From: Thermococcus celericrescens
Lineage (GTDB): Archaea > Methanobacteriota_B > Thermococci > Thermococcales > Thermococcaceae
NCBI RefSeq assembly: GCF_001484195.1
Contig: NZ_LLYW01000004.1
Span: 1 to 64,000 of the forward strand
Reading direction: 5' to 3'
Length of the DNA: 64,000 nucleotides
The notes below the pieces were generated by a model. That model had not been told where the DNA came from. It ran no database searches and worked only from the letters and a program-made list of their open reading frames with translations. The translations under genes and the position numbers were made by a program. The stretch's first letter is position 1; the number at the start of each line of letters is the position of its first letter. Shown in pieces: positions 1-9,892 of this stretch.

Positions 1-1462
1 CGGCTATCTGGGGCAGGTATCTGAGCGCGCTCAGGTCAACGCCCTCAACGCCGACCTCGAACTCGACACCGTCCACGTAAATCTTGAACCTCTGAACCGC
101 CGGCGGCACCTCGGGCTTCATCCTGCCCTCCTTCCTCGCCCTGAAGAACTCCAGCGCCACCTGCGGGAAGAGGCAGTAGGTCAGAACGTCCTCCTCATTC
201 TCCAGGTAGCCCAGCTCCTCGAGCTCCTTCCTGCATTTCTCCAGCGAGGGTGCGAGCAGCTCTCCGGGTCTTACGGTTATGGGTTCCTCATCCCCCAGGA
301 CCTTTGCCCGCAGCTCGGGGTTTATCTCCCCCGGCGGCCTTCCGTAGAGTCCTTTGATGTAGTTCTTGACCTCCTCTGTTATCCTCTCGTACCTTCCAAA
401 GAGGACGTTGAGAACCGCCTGCGTTCCGACTATCTGGCTGGTCGGCGTCACCAGCGGCGGCCATCCAAGGTCTTCCCTGACGCGCGGAATCTCCTCCAGA
501 ACCTCCTGGAGCCGGTCTAAAGCTTTCATCTCCTTCAGCTGGGAGATGAGGTTGGAGTACATTCCCCCCGGAACCTGGTACTTCAGAACGTAGGGGTTCA
601 CCATGAGTGCCTCCCTGTGGAGCATTCCGGAGTACTTCTCGTCGAGGAGCCTCTTCAGGTACCTCGAAACCTCGTGGATGAGCTCCCTGTCGAGGTGGCT
701 CCCAGCGGCCTCGGGCAGGGCGTGCCAGATGGTCTGTATGCCCGGCTGGGCCGTTCCAAAGGCGAGCGGGCTTATGGCCGTGTCTATGTAGTCCGCCCCG
801 GCCTCGACGGCCTTGAGGTACGTTGCGACGGCCATTCCCGTTGTGGAGTGGGTGTGGACGTTTACGGGAACACCGTAGCGTTCCTTTATCTCGCTCACCA
901 GCTCGTAAGCCTTCCGCGGCGTCAGCAGGGCCGCCATGTCCTTGATGGTTATCACATCAACATCGAGCGCCAGGAGCTCTTCGACCTTTCCCAGGTAGTA
1001 CTCGAGCGTGAACACCTTTCCGGTCGTGTACGCTATAACCCCCTGCACCTCCGCCCCGACTTCCTTCGCCTTCCGTATCGCCACCTTCATGTTCCTGACG
1101 TCGTTTAGGGCATCGAATATTCTGAAAATGTCTATCCCGTTCCTGTGGGCCAGCTCGACGAACCTTTCAACCACGTCGTCGGGGTAGTGCCTGTAGCCGA
1201 CGACGTTCTGCCCGCGGAGGAGCATCTGAAGCTTCGTCTTCCTTATGTGCTCTCTGAGGAGCCTCAGCCTCTCCCACGGATCCTCGCGGAGGTAGCGGAT
1301 GCAGACATCGAAGGTAGCTCCTCCCCAGACCTCCATGGAGTAGAAGCCTATTTTATCCATCTTCTCTGCTATCGCGAGCATGTCATCGGTCGTGAGCCGT
1401 GTGGCTATGAGGGACTGGTGAGCGTCCCTAAACGTCGTATCTATTATCTCAACCCTGCTCAT
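1..1462 (-). CDS. Oxaloacetate decarboxylase/pyruvate carboxylase alpha-type subunit (partial)
   Basis: This is the carboxyltransferase subunit of a biotin-dependent enzyme that moves a carboxyl group between biotin and pyruvate/oxaloacetate. The reading frame starts at ATG 1462 and is still open at position 1, so the C-terminus lies outside the window; 487 codons are present. The HMGL-like TIM barrel opens with DTTFRDAHQSL near residue 8. It contains the IKDMA segment that carries the catalytic lysine in this family and the metal-binding VHTHSTTG. The later part matches the PYC_OADA domain. The biotin ligase at 2523 lies just beyond the aldolase gene, which fits a biotin-dependent partner. 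Sequence alone does not separate oxaloacetate decarboxylase alpha from pyruvate carboxylase subunit B or methylmalonyl-CoA decarboxylase; the first two are the better fits. Confidence 0.88.
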   Translation of the reverse strand, partial: MSRVEIIDTTFRDAHQSLIATRLTTDDMLAIAEKMDKIGFYSMEVWGGATFDVCIRYLREDPWERLRLLREHIRKTKLQMLLRGQNVVGYRHYPDDVVERFVELAHRNGIDIFRIFDALNDVRNMKVAIRKAKEVGAEVQGVIAYTTGKVFTLEYYLGKVEELLALDVDVITIKDMAALLTPRKAYELVSEIKERYGVPVNVHTHSTTGMAVATYLKAVEAGADYIDTAISPLAFGTAQPGIQTIWHALPEAAGSHLDRELIHEVSRYLKRLLDEKYSGMLHREALMVNPYVLKYQVPGGMYSNLISQLKEMKALDRLQEVLEEIPRVREDLGWPPLVTPTSQIVGTQAVLNVLFGRYERITEEVKNYIKGLYGRPPGEINPELRAKVLGDEEPITVRPGELLAPSLEKCRKELEELGYLENEEDVLTYCLFPQVALEFFRARKEGRMKPEVPPAVQRFKIYVDGVEFEVGVEGVDLSALRYLPQIA

Positions 1463-1582
1463 ACCCTCACCTCCATCCAGGGCTACAGTCAGCAATTTAA
1501 AAGTCTAACGACGTTCGGTGGAGAAGAATTCGACAGAAGACGAAATGATGCCGCGCCGGAAAATTTGAAAATTGGTGGGGGC

Positions 1583-2428
1583 TCAGAGGAGCCCCTCGGC
1601 TTTCGCCGCTTCCTCCGGGTCCTCGTTGCGGTGGACGACGCGGAGGAGTGCCTTTATAAATGGCTCCGGGTCTTCGCGCTGGAAGATGTTTCTTCCAACG
1701 ACCGCTCCGGCTCCGCCGGCCTCTATGACATCCCAGACGAGCTTGAGGAAGTCCACGGGGTTATCGGTCTTCGCCCCGCCGCTGAGGAGAACCGGGACTC
1801 CAGCTGCCGCATCAACGACCTTGGCGAAGGTCTCCCTCGAGCCGGTCCAGTAGGTCTTTATCATGTCCGCGCCGCTCTCAACGGCCGCTCTGGCACCGTA
1901 CATGACGACGCGGTAGTCCTCTTTCCTGCCGTACTTTTCGTTTATGTACGGTCCGCGTGGATAGGCGAACTGGACGACCGGGAAGCCGAGGTCGTGGGCG
2001 TAGCTCGCTATTTCAGCGAACTGGCGCATCATGGCGTCTTCCTGTGGGGAACCCCAGTAAACGGTCGCGGCTATGGCATCGGCGCCGAGCTTCACCGCGT
2101 CCTCAACGAAACCCAGCTGGCTCTGGAGGAGCTGGTCGTCCTTCGGGCGGAGGTTGGTCTTGCTGGTGAGCTTGATCATCAGACCGACGTTGGGTTTTAC
2201 ATCTATTCCCGCGGCCCTCGCGAGTCCCGGGAGCATCATGACGCCGTCGATTCCGGCCCTGACGACCTTTTTTATGATAATCCTCGGGTTAACGTGCTCC
2301 CAGTGCTCCTCGAAGTCCGTCGGCCCGTGCTCGAAGCCGTGATCCATGGCGAAGATGAGGGCCCTTCCGTCCCTCCTGAAGAAGCGCTTCATCCTCCTCT
2401 TTATGCCTACGTTCTGGTATGCATCCAT
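1583..2428 (-). CDS. fba: Archaeal-type class I fructose-1,6-bisphosphate aldolase
   Basis: Cleaves fructose-1,6-bisphosphate to glyceraldehyde-3-phosphate and dihydroxyacetone phosphate, or runs in reverse for gluconeogenesis. The 281-residue product has the DhnA-type TIM barrel, with [11 protein letters not shown] near residue 26 and the Schiff-base lysine in MIKTYWTG near residue 191. The start at ATG 2428 is chosen because GGTGAT precedes it and the protein then has the usual family length; the frame stays open much further upstream, but that part runs antisense through the biotin ligase gene. A glycolytic operator (2432-2448) abuts the start codon. A GGGGCTC/GAGCCCC inverted repeat at 1577-1594 overlaps the stop and may form a 3' hairpin. 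Confidence 0.95.
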   Translation of the reverse strand: MDAYQNVGIKRRMKRFFRRDGRALIFAMDHGFEHGPTDFEEHWEHVNPRIIIKKVVRAGIDGVMMLPGLARAAGIDVKPNVGLMIKLTSKTNLRPKDDQLLQSQLGFVEDAVKLGADAIAATVYWGSPQEDAMMRQFAEIASYAHDLGFPVVQFAYPRGPYINEKYGRKEDYRVVMYGARAAVESGADMIKTYWTGSRETFAKVVDAAAGVPVLLSGGAKTDNPVDFLKLVWDVIEAGGAGAVVGRNIFQREDPEPFIKALLRVVHRNEDPEEAAKAEGLL

Positions 2429-2431
2429 ACT

Positions 2432-2448
2432 AATCACCGGGAGTGATA
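2432..2448 (-). promoter_or_regulatory. Thermococcales glycolytic motif (TrmBL1/Tgr-type operator) of fba
   Basis: The minus strand reads TATCAC-N5-GTGATT, one base off the palindromic TATCAC-N5-GTGATA motif known to be bound by the sugar-responsive regulator TrmBL1 (Tgr) at Thermococcales glycolytic and gluconeogenic promoters. A TATA-like CTTAAATCC lies upstream at about 2462-2475, so the motif sits downstream of the TATA box, over the expected transcription start and the ribosome-binding site. In the published model that position gives repression when sugar is absent. The direction of control here is inferred. Confidence 0.75.
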
Positions 2449-2522
2449 TATTCTTTTGAGGATTTAAGGTTTTTGGGCGAAGGTTGTTTAAGGAGTCCAT
2501 GGAAATCACTTTGGTGGTGGAA

Positions 2523-3233
2523 ATGGAACGCATCATCGGAAGAAAGCTCATAACCCTGGACGAGGTTGGCTCAACCAACGAGTACGCGAAGCGAATAGCG
2601 CAGGATGTCCCGGAGGGAACGGTTGTCGTGGCAAAGCGGCAGACCGCCGGAAGGGGCAGGAGGGGAAGGAACTGGACCTCCCCCGAGGGCGGTCTGTGGA
2701 TGAGCGTTGTCCTCAAGCCACCCAGGGTCGATCCAAGGCTCGTCTTCGTCGGGGCGCTGGCGGTCGTCGATACGCTCGCGGACTTCGGAATAGAGTCCGG
2801 GATAAAGTGGCCCAACGATGTGTGGGCGGGGGGCAGGAAGATATCTGGAATACTGACCGAAGGAAAGGCCGGGGAGTACAGCATACTGGGAATCGGCCTC
2901 AACGTGAACAACGCCATCCCCGAGGAGCTCAGGGAAAACGCTGTTTCGATGGTGCAGTTTACCGGTAGGGAGCTGCCGCTCGATGCGGTTCTTGAGAGGC
3001 TCCTGTTCCACCTGGGGGGATGGTATCGGGTTTTCCTCGAGAGGCCTGACCTGCTGATGGCGAAGGTTCGCGAGAGGGCATTCATACTGGGAAAGGCCGT
3101 CACCGTAACTGAAGATGACGAGAGAATCTCGGGCATAGCACTGGACATACTGGACGATGGCTCATTACTTATGGGCATTGACGGACAGTTAAGGAGAATC
3201 CTGTATGGAGACGTCTCGCTAAGGTTCTTCTAA
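2523..3233 (+). CDS. birA: Biotin--protein ligase
   Basis: Activates biotin to biotinyl-AMP and attaches it to the lysine of a biotin carrier domain, presumably that of the carboxylase encoded at the left edge. The 236-residue product matches the mono-domain Pyrococcus ligase: the biotinyl-AMP loop GRGRRGRNW begins near residue 43, KWPNDV lies near residue 95, and GIGLNVN follows. There is no N-terminal DNA-binding domain, so it should not act as a repressor. ATG 2523 is chosen because GGTGG precedes it and it gives the family length; in-frame ATGs at 2484 and 2502 would add 13 or 7 residues. Confidence 0.95.
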   Translation: MERIIGRKLITLDEVGSTNEYAKRIAQDVPEGTVVVAKRQTAGRGRRGRNWTSPEGGLWMSVVLKPPRVDPRLVFVGALAVVDTLADFGIESGIKWPNDVWAGGRKISGILTEGKAGEYSILGIGLNVNNAIPEELRENAVSMVQFTGRELPLDAVLERLLFHLGGWYRVFLERPDLLMAKVRERAFILGKAVTVTEDDERISGIALDILDDGSLLMGIDGQLRRILYGDVSLRFF

Positions 3234-3335
3234 ATTCTTTGTCATTCTGTCAATATTTAACGGATAACATTAATATATCATCATCGACTTATTGATTCTG
3301 CTGGCAATTAGTCAGCTTAATAAGGGGGTGGAACA

Positions 3336-4628
3336 GTGGGAAAGGGACTTCTGAGGAGGTATCTGGACTACCCGGTTCTCTGGAAGATACTCTGGGGCCT
3401 CATTCTGGGCGCAGTGTTTGGCCTGGTAGCGGCTCACTTCGGCTGGCAGGACGCCGTTGAGACATACGTAAAGCCCTTCGGCGACCTCTTCGTCAGGCTT
3501 CTGAAGATGCTCGTCATGCCAATAGTCCTCGCGTCCCTTGTGGTGGGTGCATCAAGCATCAGCCCCGCCAGGTTGGGCCGTGTGGGCGTTAAGATCGTCG
3601 TTTACTACCTGTTTACCTCAGCGTTTGCGGTGTTCTTCGGCCTGCTCATGGGCAACCTCTTCCGTGTGGGGAGGGGAGTTGACCTTGGAACCGGTGCCGG
3701 CAAGGCCATGGAGGCCCAGCCGCCGTCCCTGGTTGACACTCTCCTGAACATAGTGCCGACGAACCCATTTGAGTCGCTCTCCAGCGGTGCGGTTCTTCAG
3801 ACGATATTCTTTGCGATAGTCCTTGGGATAGCCCTCACGTACCTCACCAACAGGGAGGACGAGAGGCTTAGGACCGCTGGAACGACACTTCTCAGGGCCT
3901 TTGACGGCCTTGCTGAGGCGATGTACCTCATAGTCGGAGGGGTCATGCAGTACGCACCGATAGGCGTCTTCGCACTCATAGCCTACGTCATGGCAATCCA
4001 GGGCACGAAGGTCATCGGACCGCTGACAACGGTCGTTCTGGCCGTTTACGCCGGTCTGGTTCTTCAAATACTGCTTGTATATGCCGTCCTGCTCAAAATC
4101 TTTGGTATCGACCCGGTGAAGTTCCTCAAAAGGGCAAAGGACGCCATGCTGACGGCCTTCGTCACGAGGAGCTCCAGCGGAACGCTGCCGGTTACGATGC
4201 GCGTTGCAGAGGAGGAGATGGGCATCGACAGGGGAATATTCTCCTTCACGCTGCCCCTCGGTGCGACGATAAACATGGACGGAACCGCGCTCTACCAGGG
4301 GGTTACAGTCCTATTCGTCGCATACGCCATCGGTCAGCCACTCTCCCTGAGCCAGCAGCTCGTGGTCGTTCTCACGGCGGTTCTGGCCTCGATAGGAACG
4401 GCCGGAGTTCCCGGCGCGGGGGCGATAATGCTCGCCATGGTTCTCCAGAGCGTCGGTCTCGACCTCACGGCCGGAAGTCCGGTTGCCCTCGCCTATGCCA
4501 TGATACTCGGAATCGATGCCATCCTCGACATGGGCAGGACGATGGTGAACGTCACCGGCGACCTCGCTGGAACAACGATCGTGGCCAAAACCGAGGGAGA
4601 GCTCGACACCTCGAAGTGGAAGGGCTGA
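3336..4628 (+). CDS. gltP: Sodium-coupled aspartate/glutamate symporter (GltPh/GltTk family)
   Basis: Imports aspartate, or another acidic amino acid or dicarboxylate, with sodium ions across the cytoplasmic membrane. The 430-residue length is that of the Thermococcus transporter GltTk. Hairpin 1 carries TRSSSGTLP near residues 275-283 and the NMDGT sodium/substrate motif begins near residue 313; the rest is a run of hydrophobic helices typical of the DAACS family. The start is GTG 3336, preceded by a strong GGGGGTGG. It stands alone, with about 100 noncoding bases upstream containing an A+T-rich promoter (ATTAATATATC at about 3269). Confidence 0.96.
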   Translation: MGKGLLRRYLDYPVLWKILWGLILGAVFGLVAAHFGWQDAVETYVKPFGDLFVRLLKMLVMPIVLASLVVGASSISPARLGRVGVKIVVYYLFTSAFAVFFGLLMGNLFRVGRGVDLGTGAGKAMEAQPPSLVDTLLNIVPTNPFESLSSGAVLQTIFFAIVLGIALTYLTNREDERLRTAGTTLLRAFDGLAEAMYLIVGGVMQYAPIGVFALIAYVMAIQGTKVIGPLTTVVLAVYAGLVLQILLVYAVLLKIFGIDPVKFLKRAKDAMLTAFVTRSSSGTLPVTMRVAEEEMGIDRGIFSFTLPLGATINMDGTALYQGVTVLFVAYAIGQPLSLSQQLVVVLTAVLASIGTAGVPGAGAIMLAMVLQSVGLDLTAGSPVALAYAMILGIDAILDMGRTMVNVTGDLAGTTIVAKTEGELDTSKWKG

Positions 4629-4753
4629 TCTCTGGTTTTCTCTTCCCCTTCCTTGCCTTTTTCCAGGTTTTTATTTCCCTGGTTCTGGAGATAAAGTTAA
4701 ATACTCCGATGCGGCGCTAGTTACCGGCAGAGATGAAATGGAGGTAGTGCCTA

Positions 4754-6226
4754 ATGAAAAGAGTCTTTGCAGTTATTTTTGCGGCGATTCTTCTGACGTC
4801 TCTCGTTGGCCCGAACTTCGGGCTTGCAGGGGATACGGCCCCCGTGGTCTACAAGCAGGACTTCACGTTCAAGATAATCGTTCTGCCCAACGGCAGCGCC
4901 AACATCACCATGACGAGCGTCTGGCTGGGACCGAAGGAGGAGATCGAGAAGCAGATAGAGAAGATTCTCAACGAGACCCAGAACGGCAACATGACAATGG
5001 AGGAGGCTATAGAGAAGTTCGAGCAGGAGCAGCTCGCCAGGTACATCCAGGGACTCGCCCAGGCCGGTGTAAAGCTGGTGAACGAGAGCATGAAGTCCTA
5101 CGGCATGGAGGAGGGCAACAACATAACCCTCGTCTTCAACGCGATAGCCCTCGACTACGCCAGGTACTACTCGTATGATCACTACTGGGAGCTCTGGATC
5201 GACCCGACCAGGGGATACGGCTCCATGATGGTCCCCGATACGGGGTTCCCCTTTGGAATCGAGGCCAACAACACGTTCATAGTTGTCCTTCCACCCAACG
5301 CGACGCTCCTGAGCTACCCCAAACCCTTCGTTAAGCAGTACAACCAGAGCAGGTTCGCGGTCGAGTCGAGTGCGGAGGGTGATACTGTCATCGTTCGCTC
5401 CCGCATATACCTTGAGCCCTGGCTGACCCCCGACGGTTTTAAGTCTCTCTTCGGGGACTACGGGGACTACTACATCCGCTACAAGACCCCCTACGAGGGA
5501 GTCGAGCACTACGAAAAGAGCGTAACCAACGAGTACGTTACCATTGACGTGTACTCCAACGGCACCGTCAGGCTGCACATGAAGGACGAATACGTGGAGC
5601 CCCTCAGGGACGTCATCGCCAGAAAGGTCGAGATAGTGTCGTACGGGGTTCAGAACGTTACGGAGTACATACTCAGAACGTACTCCCTTGCGCTCGGTTA
5701 CCAGGGTGCCATAGTGGACGGGGGCAAGGTCACCATTCTCGGACTCAACGAGACAACCGCGCCCCTCGTCATTGACGCGGAGTACATGCTGAGGAACTTC
5801 ACAAAGTACGAGAACGGATCATACGTCTACACCTTTGATCCAACGATGGGAATGGCCCAGAGCCTCCAGGACAGGAGCGAGTACGAGGTAAACAACACCC
5901 TGCACCTCACCCTCAACCTGACCGGCGGCGGGGAGTTCATCGAGGTGCCCGACAACATCAGCACCGAGGTCAAGGGCAACCGCTTTACCATGACCGTTGT
6001 CCGCAGGGGGAACACCCTGGAGATAGTCTCCAACGTTTACATCCGCTACGGCGCCCAGCCGGAGGACGTGAAGACCCTCCTCGCCAACCGCACCAGCGCA
6101 ACGGTCAGGTACACCCTGCCGGCAGAGGGGACCAACGGAGGAATGAGCGACACACAGAAGATGGCCGCGGTCATCGTTGCGGTGCTTACCGTGGCCCTGG
6201 CGGTGGCCTTCTGGAAGAAGCGCTGA
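4754..6226 (+). CDS. Secreted, C-terminally anchored protein of unknown function
   Basis: I do not recognise a family. The 490-residue product has a signal peptide (KR followed by a hydrophobic stretch to about residue 25) and a large extracytoplasmic domain with many N-glycosylation sequons. It ends in a transmembrane helix of about 18 residues followed by WKKR. This is the usual layout of Thermococcales surface glycoproteins anchored by a C-terminal helix. The start at ATG 4754 follows GGAGGTAGTG. A TATA-like AAGTTAAATAC at about 4693-4703 suggests its own promoter. A short helical acidic segment (residues about 55-95) lies in an otherwise beta-like sequence. Confidence 0.8.
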   Translation: MKRVFAVIFAAILLTSLVGPNFGLAGDTAPVVYKQDFTFKIIVLPNGSANITMTSVWLGPKEEIEKQIEKILNETQNGNMTMEEAIEKFEQEQLARYIQGLAQAGVKLVNESMKSYGMEEGNNITLVFNAIALDYARYYSYDHYWELWIDPTRGYGSMMVPDTGFPFGIEANNTFIVVLPPNATLLSYPKPFVKQYNQSRFAVESSAEGDTVIVRSRIYLEPWLTPDGFKSLFGDYGDYYIRYKTPYEGVEHYEKSVTNEYVTIDVYSNGTVRLHMKDEYVEPLRDVIARKVEIVSYGVQNVTEYILRTYSLALGYQGAIVDGGKVTILGLNETTAPLVIDAEYMLRNFTKYENGSYVYTFDPTMGMAQSLQDRSEYEVNNTLHLTLNLTGGGEFIEVPDNISTEVKGNRFTMTVVRRGNTLEIVSNVYIRYGAQPEDVKTLLANRTSATVRYTLPAEGTNGGMSDTQKMAAVIVAVLTVALAVAFWKKR

Positions 6227-6297
6227 GCTTCTTTCTTCTTTCTTCCACGTTTCGATACCCATTTAAGGGAGCGCTCCAATTTTGGTTGGTGGTCAGG

Positions 6298-6939
6298 ATG
6301 ACGCGCAAGCTCTACTACGAGGATGCCTACCTGAGGGAAGCGAATGCGAAGGTTCTTGAGGTAAAAGAGGGTGCCCTTCTTCTTGATCAGACGGTGTTTT
6401 ACCCGACCGGCGGCGGCCAGCCCCACGACAGGGGGACGATAAATGGCGTTGAGGTTCTCGATGTCTACAAGGACGATGCCGGGAAAGTCTGGCATGTGGT
6501 TGGCGAGCCCGAGAAATTCAAGCCCGGAGACGAGGTCGAGCTTAAAATCGACTGGGACTACCGCTACAAGCTCATGAGGATTCACAGCGCGATGCACCTC
6601 ATGGAGCACGTGCTGAACGAGGTTCTCCCTGGCGAGTGGGAGCTCTATGGCAGCGGCATGAGCGTCCAGAAGGGCCGCTACGACATAACCTACCCGGAGA
6701 ACGTGAACCAGTGGAAGGAGCAGATTATAGAGACCTTCAACAGGCTCGTTGACGAGGGCGGCGAGATGAAGATATGGTGGGAAGGAGAGACCCGCTACAC
6801 CCAGATAAGAGACTTCGAGGTCATCCCCTGCGGCGGAACCCACGTGAGGGACATAAAGGAGATAGGGCACCTGAAGAAGTTCAAGCGCTCCAGCCTGGGA
6901 AAAGGAAAGCAGAGACTGGAGATTTGGCTTGAGGATTGA
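6298..6939 (+). CDS. alaXM: Alanyl-tRNA editing protein AlaX-M
   Basis: Free-standing editing enzyme that hydrolyses mischarged Ser-tRNA(Ala), and possibly Gly-tRNA(Ala), acting in trans to alanyl-tRNA synthetase. The 213-residue length and the N-terminal domain with the Gly-rich TGGGQPHD motif mark the AlaX-M class rather than the shorter AlaX-S. Zinc ligands are visible as HSAMH (first His pair) and CGGTH (Cys/His near the C-terminus). ATG 6298 follows GGTGGT with a short spacer; an in-frame TTG at 6286 is less likely. Confidence 0.93.
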   Translation: MTRKLYYEDAYLREANAKVLEVKEGALLLDQTVFYPTGGGQPHDRGTINGVEVLDVYKDDAGKVWHVVGEPEKFKPGDEVELKIDWDYRYKLMRIHSAMHLMEHVLNEVLPGEWELYGSGMSVQKGRYDITYPENVNQWKEQIIETFNRLVDEGGEMKIWWEGETRYTQIRDFEVIPCGGTHVRDIKEIGHLKKFKRSSLGKGKQRLEIWLED

Positions 6940-6943
6940 ATGG

Positions 6944-7606
6944 TTATGTGTTTCTGACCCTGATTTCTATCTTTTTCCCGTATTCCGAGAGAGAAAGGGA
7001 CATTATGATTTTGAGCTCGATCCGGTCGCCATCTAACCTCACCTTGAGGACCCTGCTGGCGTGCTCCCGGAACTCCTTGAGAGTTCTCTCGCTGAAAAGC
7101 TCGGTGTTTACGAAGTAGATCGTTGCCCTACCCTCATCGCCCAGGTACGGCCTGATCATACGGCCAAAAAGGGATTCCAAGTCTCTCCTCTCCTCCTCGT
7201 GCATCGCCAGAACCTTATCAAAGCCGAGCACGATCCTGACTGTGTAGTCCGCGTTTATCTTCTTTAGAGCCTCTTCATAGTGCTTTTTCCTTATTGGGAG
7301 CTCCTTACTCAGGTCAACTTTGCCGAGGACGTTTCCGGTCTTGAGCAAACCGCCGATTTTTATGACGTTGGCCGTGTCGATGAGCTCAGTATCGATGCCT
7401 GCCAGTTTCATGTGGGTTCTGAAAACGTGGAGCTGATCCAGTTCATCCACTATGATAACGGGAAGTCCGTTCTTTCGCAGACACCTCAGAATGAGGTGCA
7501 GGAGTATATGAACCGGCTCCCTGGAGGTGTATTCGATTAGAATGTCCTCCCCAGGTTTGATGTCTTTGATGTACTCGAACAATACATCTTCTCCTGCGGT
7601 CTCCAT
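6944..7606 (-). CDS. DUF257 family protein
   Basis: A 220-residue protein resembling the DUF257 family (PF03192), which is largely confined to Thermococcales and has no established function. The predicted soluble alpha/beta protein has no signal peptide and no cysteine cluster. The family looks like a RecA/KaiC-type alpha/beta fold, but a Walker A motif is not evident here. ATG 7606 is chosen because GGGGGAGGATT stands directly upstream. It converges with alaXM, the two stops lying 4 bases apart. Confidence 0.8.
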   Translation of the reverse strand: METAGEDVLFEYIKDIKPGEDILIEYTSREPVHILLHLILRCLRKNGLPVIIVDELDQLHVFRTHMKLAGIDTELIDTANVIKIGGLLKTGNVLGKVDLSKELPIRKKHYEEALKKINADYTVRIVLGFDKVLAMHEEERRDLESLFGRMIRPYLGDEGRATIYFVNTELFSERTLKEFREHASRVLKVRLDGDRIELKIIMSLSLSEYGKKIEIRVRNT

Positions 7607-7680
7607 AATCCTCCCCCATCTTTTTAAAACGATGTTAATCGTAAAAAAGATTTTTGTTGACCAAGAACACCTTGCGGATG

Positions 7681-8676
7681 TCACTTCTCAAACACGTAGA
7701 AATACCTCTCCAGGCTCTTGTGCACGCGCTGGTAGTACTTTCCGACCATTTTGAAGCCGACCTTCTCGGCCTCCGCTTCCCCATAAAAGCTCGCTGGAAA
7801 AGCTATTGCCAGCCTTCCACCCTCTTCTAGGACGCCGTAGATGCTCTCCAGCACCTTCCTGTACAGTTCGTCCCGTTTTCTGCCCGCGAGCGTCGCCGAG
7901 GTTCCGTAGGGTGGATCGGTAGCAACGGCCTCGAACCTCTTTTCCGGGAACAGCTCCTCCAGCTTCGTGGCGTCGCCGAGTCTGAGTTCGTAATCCCTTA
8001 CCCCGTAATGCCTGAGGTTCATCTCGGCCCCCTCGACCATCTCCGGCCGTATGTCCACGCCGTAGACCCTAAGGCCGAGCAGTCCGGCCTCCATGAGGAT
8101 TCCGCCGGCGCCCATCATGGGGTCGAGGAGCTCTCTCTTAGCCTTCGTGAGGTTCACCAGCGCGCGGGAGACCCTCGGGTGGAGGGAAATCGGCCTGAAA
8201 AACGGCCTGTGGTGGGCCTTTCTACTCTCGAAGTCCTTGGGGTCGAAAAAGCGGAGCCTTATTCCAGCGTAGAGCCTCTCGCCGCAGTAAACCCGGACGA
8301 AGGTGTCCGGCTTCGAAAGGTTCACCTTGAACCCCTGCGCGTGTATGACCGCGCCGAGCTTCCTGGGCAGGTCGAGAACGTCATGCCTGCAGTTGACCAT
8401 GGTTTCTGTGTCAACCTTAAACGTGCCCTTAATCGGCCAGTCCACCTCTTCAGCCTTCTGGAGGAGCTCTTCTATGGACTCCGCCTCCAGGATGAGCTCC
8501 CCATATTCGTGGGAAAGGCCGAGCCGGCTGAGGTAGGGGAAGGTTTTCTCATCGGCGTCGAGCTTTAGGAACAGGTAGTCCTGATCGGTTATCTCCCCCC
8601 CTGCCAGCTCCAGCATGGCCTTCACTTCGTCCCTTGCCATTTCCGGGAGGTTTCCGAGGATTTCTAGGTAGAGCAT
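7681..8676 (-). CDS. trmG10: tRNA (guanine(10)-N2)-dimethyltransferase
   Basis: S-adenosylmethionine-dependent enzyme that makes N2-methyl/dimethylguanosine at position 10 of tRNA. The 331-residue product has an N-terminal THUMP-type RNA-binding region (residues about 1-150) and a C-terminal Rossmann-fold methylase. Motif I is DPMMGAGG and the catalytic motif IV DPPYG lies near residue 254. Length and motif order match the Pyrococcus abyssi enzyme (Trm-G10, Trm11 family). Its 5' end lies 100 bases from the divergent ferritin-like gene at 8777. Confidence 0.93.
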   Translation of the reverse strand: MLYLEILGNLPEMARDEVKAMLELAGGEITDQDYLFLKLDADEKTFPYLSRLGLSHEYGELILEAESIEELLQKAEEVDWPIKGTFKVDTETMVNCRHDVLDLPRKLGAVIHAQGFKVNLSKPDTFVRVYCGERLYAGIRLRFFDPKDFESRKAHHRPFFRPISLHPRVSRALVNLTKAKRELLDPMMGAGGILMEAGLLGLRVYGVDIRPEMVEGAEMNLRHYGVRDYELRLGDATKLEELFPEKRFEAVATDPPYGTSATLAGRKRDELYRKVLESIYGVLEEGGRLAIAFPASFYGEAEAEKVGFKMVGKYYQRVHKSLERYFYVFEK

Positions 8677-8776
8677 GGTTCCACCTTCCCGGGCGGGTTT
8701 TTAAGCCTTGCCCGCTATACAGCACTGCCCAGAAAGGTTAATATACGTTCAAGCGTAACCATTGTTGGTGAGTTCT

Positions 8777-9301
8777 GTGGAGATAACCGACAAAGAGGTT
8801 TTTGAGATTGCCATAAACGCGGAGATACGGGCCAAGGAGGCCTATGAGAAGCTCGCTTCTATAACGAAGAGCGATATCATAAGGGACGAGCTGCTCTTTC
8901 TGGCCAGGGAAGAGGACAAGCACAGGGAGATAATCGAGAAGATGGCCGAGAAGTTCGAGGGAGGAAGGACTGAGCCGAAGAAGATAGAGATAGACGTCAT
9001 GGGCGAGTTCAAGGTCATCGCCGAGAAGATGGCGGGGGCGATAAAGAAGCCGGACATCAACGTCGACGAGGTCTACGAGATAGCCATGCAGGCCGAGCTG
9101 GTGAGCGAAAAGCTCTACAAGGAGCTGGCCGGCTACGCCGCCACCGACAACACACGCCTCATCCTCGAGATGCTCGCCGACATGGAGAGGAACCACTACA
9201 GCATTCTGAGGAAGCAGTACGACTACATCATGCGCTACCCGGACATCTACAAGGAGGAGCTATACGACCAGCTCATGAAGGACATAAACTTCAACTTCTG
9301 A
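8777..9301 (+). CDS. Ferritin-like (rubrerythrin-related) di-iron protein
   Basis: A 174-residue all-helical protein of the ferritin-like superfamily with two E-x6-Y/E...E-x2-H half-sites: REEDKHREI in the first half and DMERNHYSI in the second. These are the expected carboxylate/histidine ligands of a di-iron centre. It lacks a rubredoxin domain. Likely role is peroxide scavenging or iron handling, inferred from the family and from seven related genes in this window. GTG 8777 is chosen because GGTGAG ends four bases upstream; an in-frame TTG at 8762 lacks such a site. The promoter TATA (GTTAATATAC) lies at about 8738. Confidence 0.85.
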   Translation: MEITDKEVFEIAINAEIRAKEAYEKLASITKSDIIRDELLFLAREEDKHREIIEKMAEKFEGGRTEPKKIEIDVMGEFKVIAEKMAGAIKKPDINVDEVYEIAMQAELVSEKLYKELAGYAATDNTRLILEMLADMERNHYSILRKQYDYIMRYPDIYKEELYDQLMKDINFNF

Positions 9302-9453
9302 GGGCTTTTACTCTTTTCTGTATTTTGGATTATCCAGATTCCGGGGTGTCCATCGTTGTTCTCCTAAGTTGTTCGCTGAGAACTTTAGAACACCGAAAGA
9401 CTAATAAATGGCCATAACGTAACATTAAGTGCAAAACCCCTTTGGGGGGGGCG

Positions 9454-9867
9454 ATGCCAAGAAAGGTGTTGGTCCTGTTCCTGCTGGGAGTTTTGTTCTT
9501 TGCAGGAGTGGCCGTGGCACTGGACGGCAACGAGCCGGAGGCAATAACCAGGGACCCCCTTGTCCACGACGAGAACACCTACGCGCCCACAGACGATGGA
9601 AGCCTCTACTGCTGGATAAGCGGGTATGCAAGTCAGAGTCAGCCTGGTTACCTCTACAATATATACGGCGGCGCTGGTTCGACCGGAGTCTGCGATCTGT
9701 GGGCCAAGAAGTTCAGCCCGTCCACCGCAACCCCGCCGGCCGGATACGCCTGGGACTCTGCCCAGGTAGCCGCCACCGGCTGGTGCCCCTTCTGGCCCAA
9801 GACCATCTACGCCGAGATAACCTGGGTTCCGGGAACTACCTATACAAGTACAACTGAAGAAAGTTGA
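9454..9867 (+). CDS. Small secreted Cys/Trp/Gly-rich protein, unknown
   Basis: I do not recognise this 137-residue protein. It has a clear signal peptide (MPRK, then about 18 hydrophobic residues ending near AVALD) and a mature part of about 115 residues with three cysteines, each next to aromatic residues (YCWIS, VCDLW, WCPFW). The mature part is rich in Gly, Tyr, Trp, Ser and Thr, with no C-terminal membrane anchor, so it is probably released. The start at ATG 9454 follows a run of seven G. Four genes ending in an ABC ATPase follow on the same strand, the first after only 25 bases, which suggests a functional link. Confidence 0.7.
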   Translation: MPRKVLVLFLLGVLFFAGVAVALDGNEPEAITRDPLVHDENTYAPTDDGSLYCWISGYASQSQPGYLYNIYGGAGSTGVCDLWAKKFSPSTATPPAGYAWDSAQVAATGWCPFWPKTIYAEITWVPGTTYTSTTEES

Positions 9868-9892
9868 GTGAATCGGAATCGGGGGGAATCAC

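Noticed and set aside
1145-2446. Long open frame on the plus strand antisense to the carboxylase and aldolase genes
   Set aside because: It has no family resemblance or ribosome-binding site, and both genes beneath it on the minus strand have full motifs. High GC codon bias produces long antisense frames throughout this window.
1583-3178. A 531-residue version of the aldolase starting at 3178
   Set aside because: The extra 250 residues run antisense through the biotin ligase gene and resemble nothing; ATG 2428 has a ribosome-binding site and gives the normal family length.
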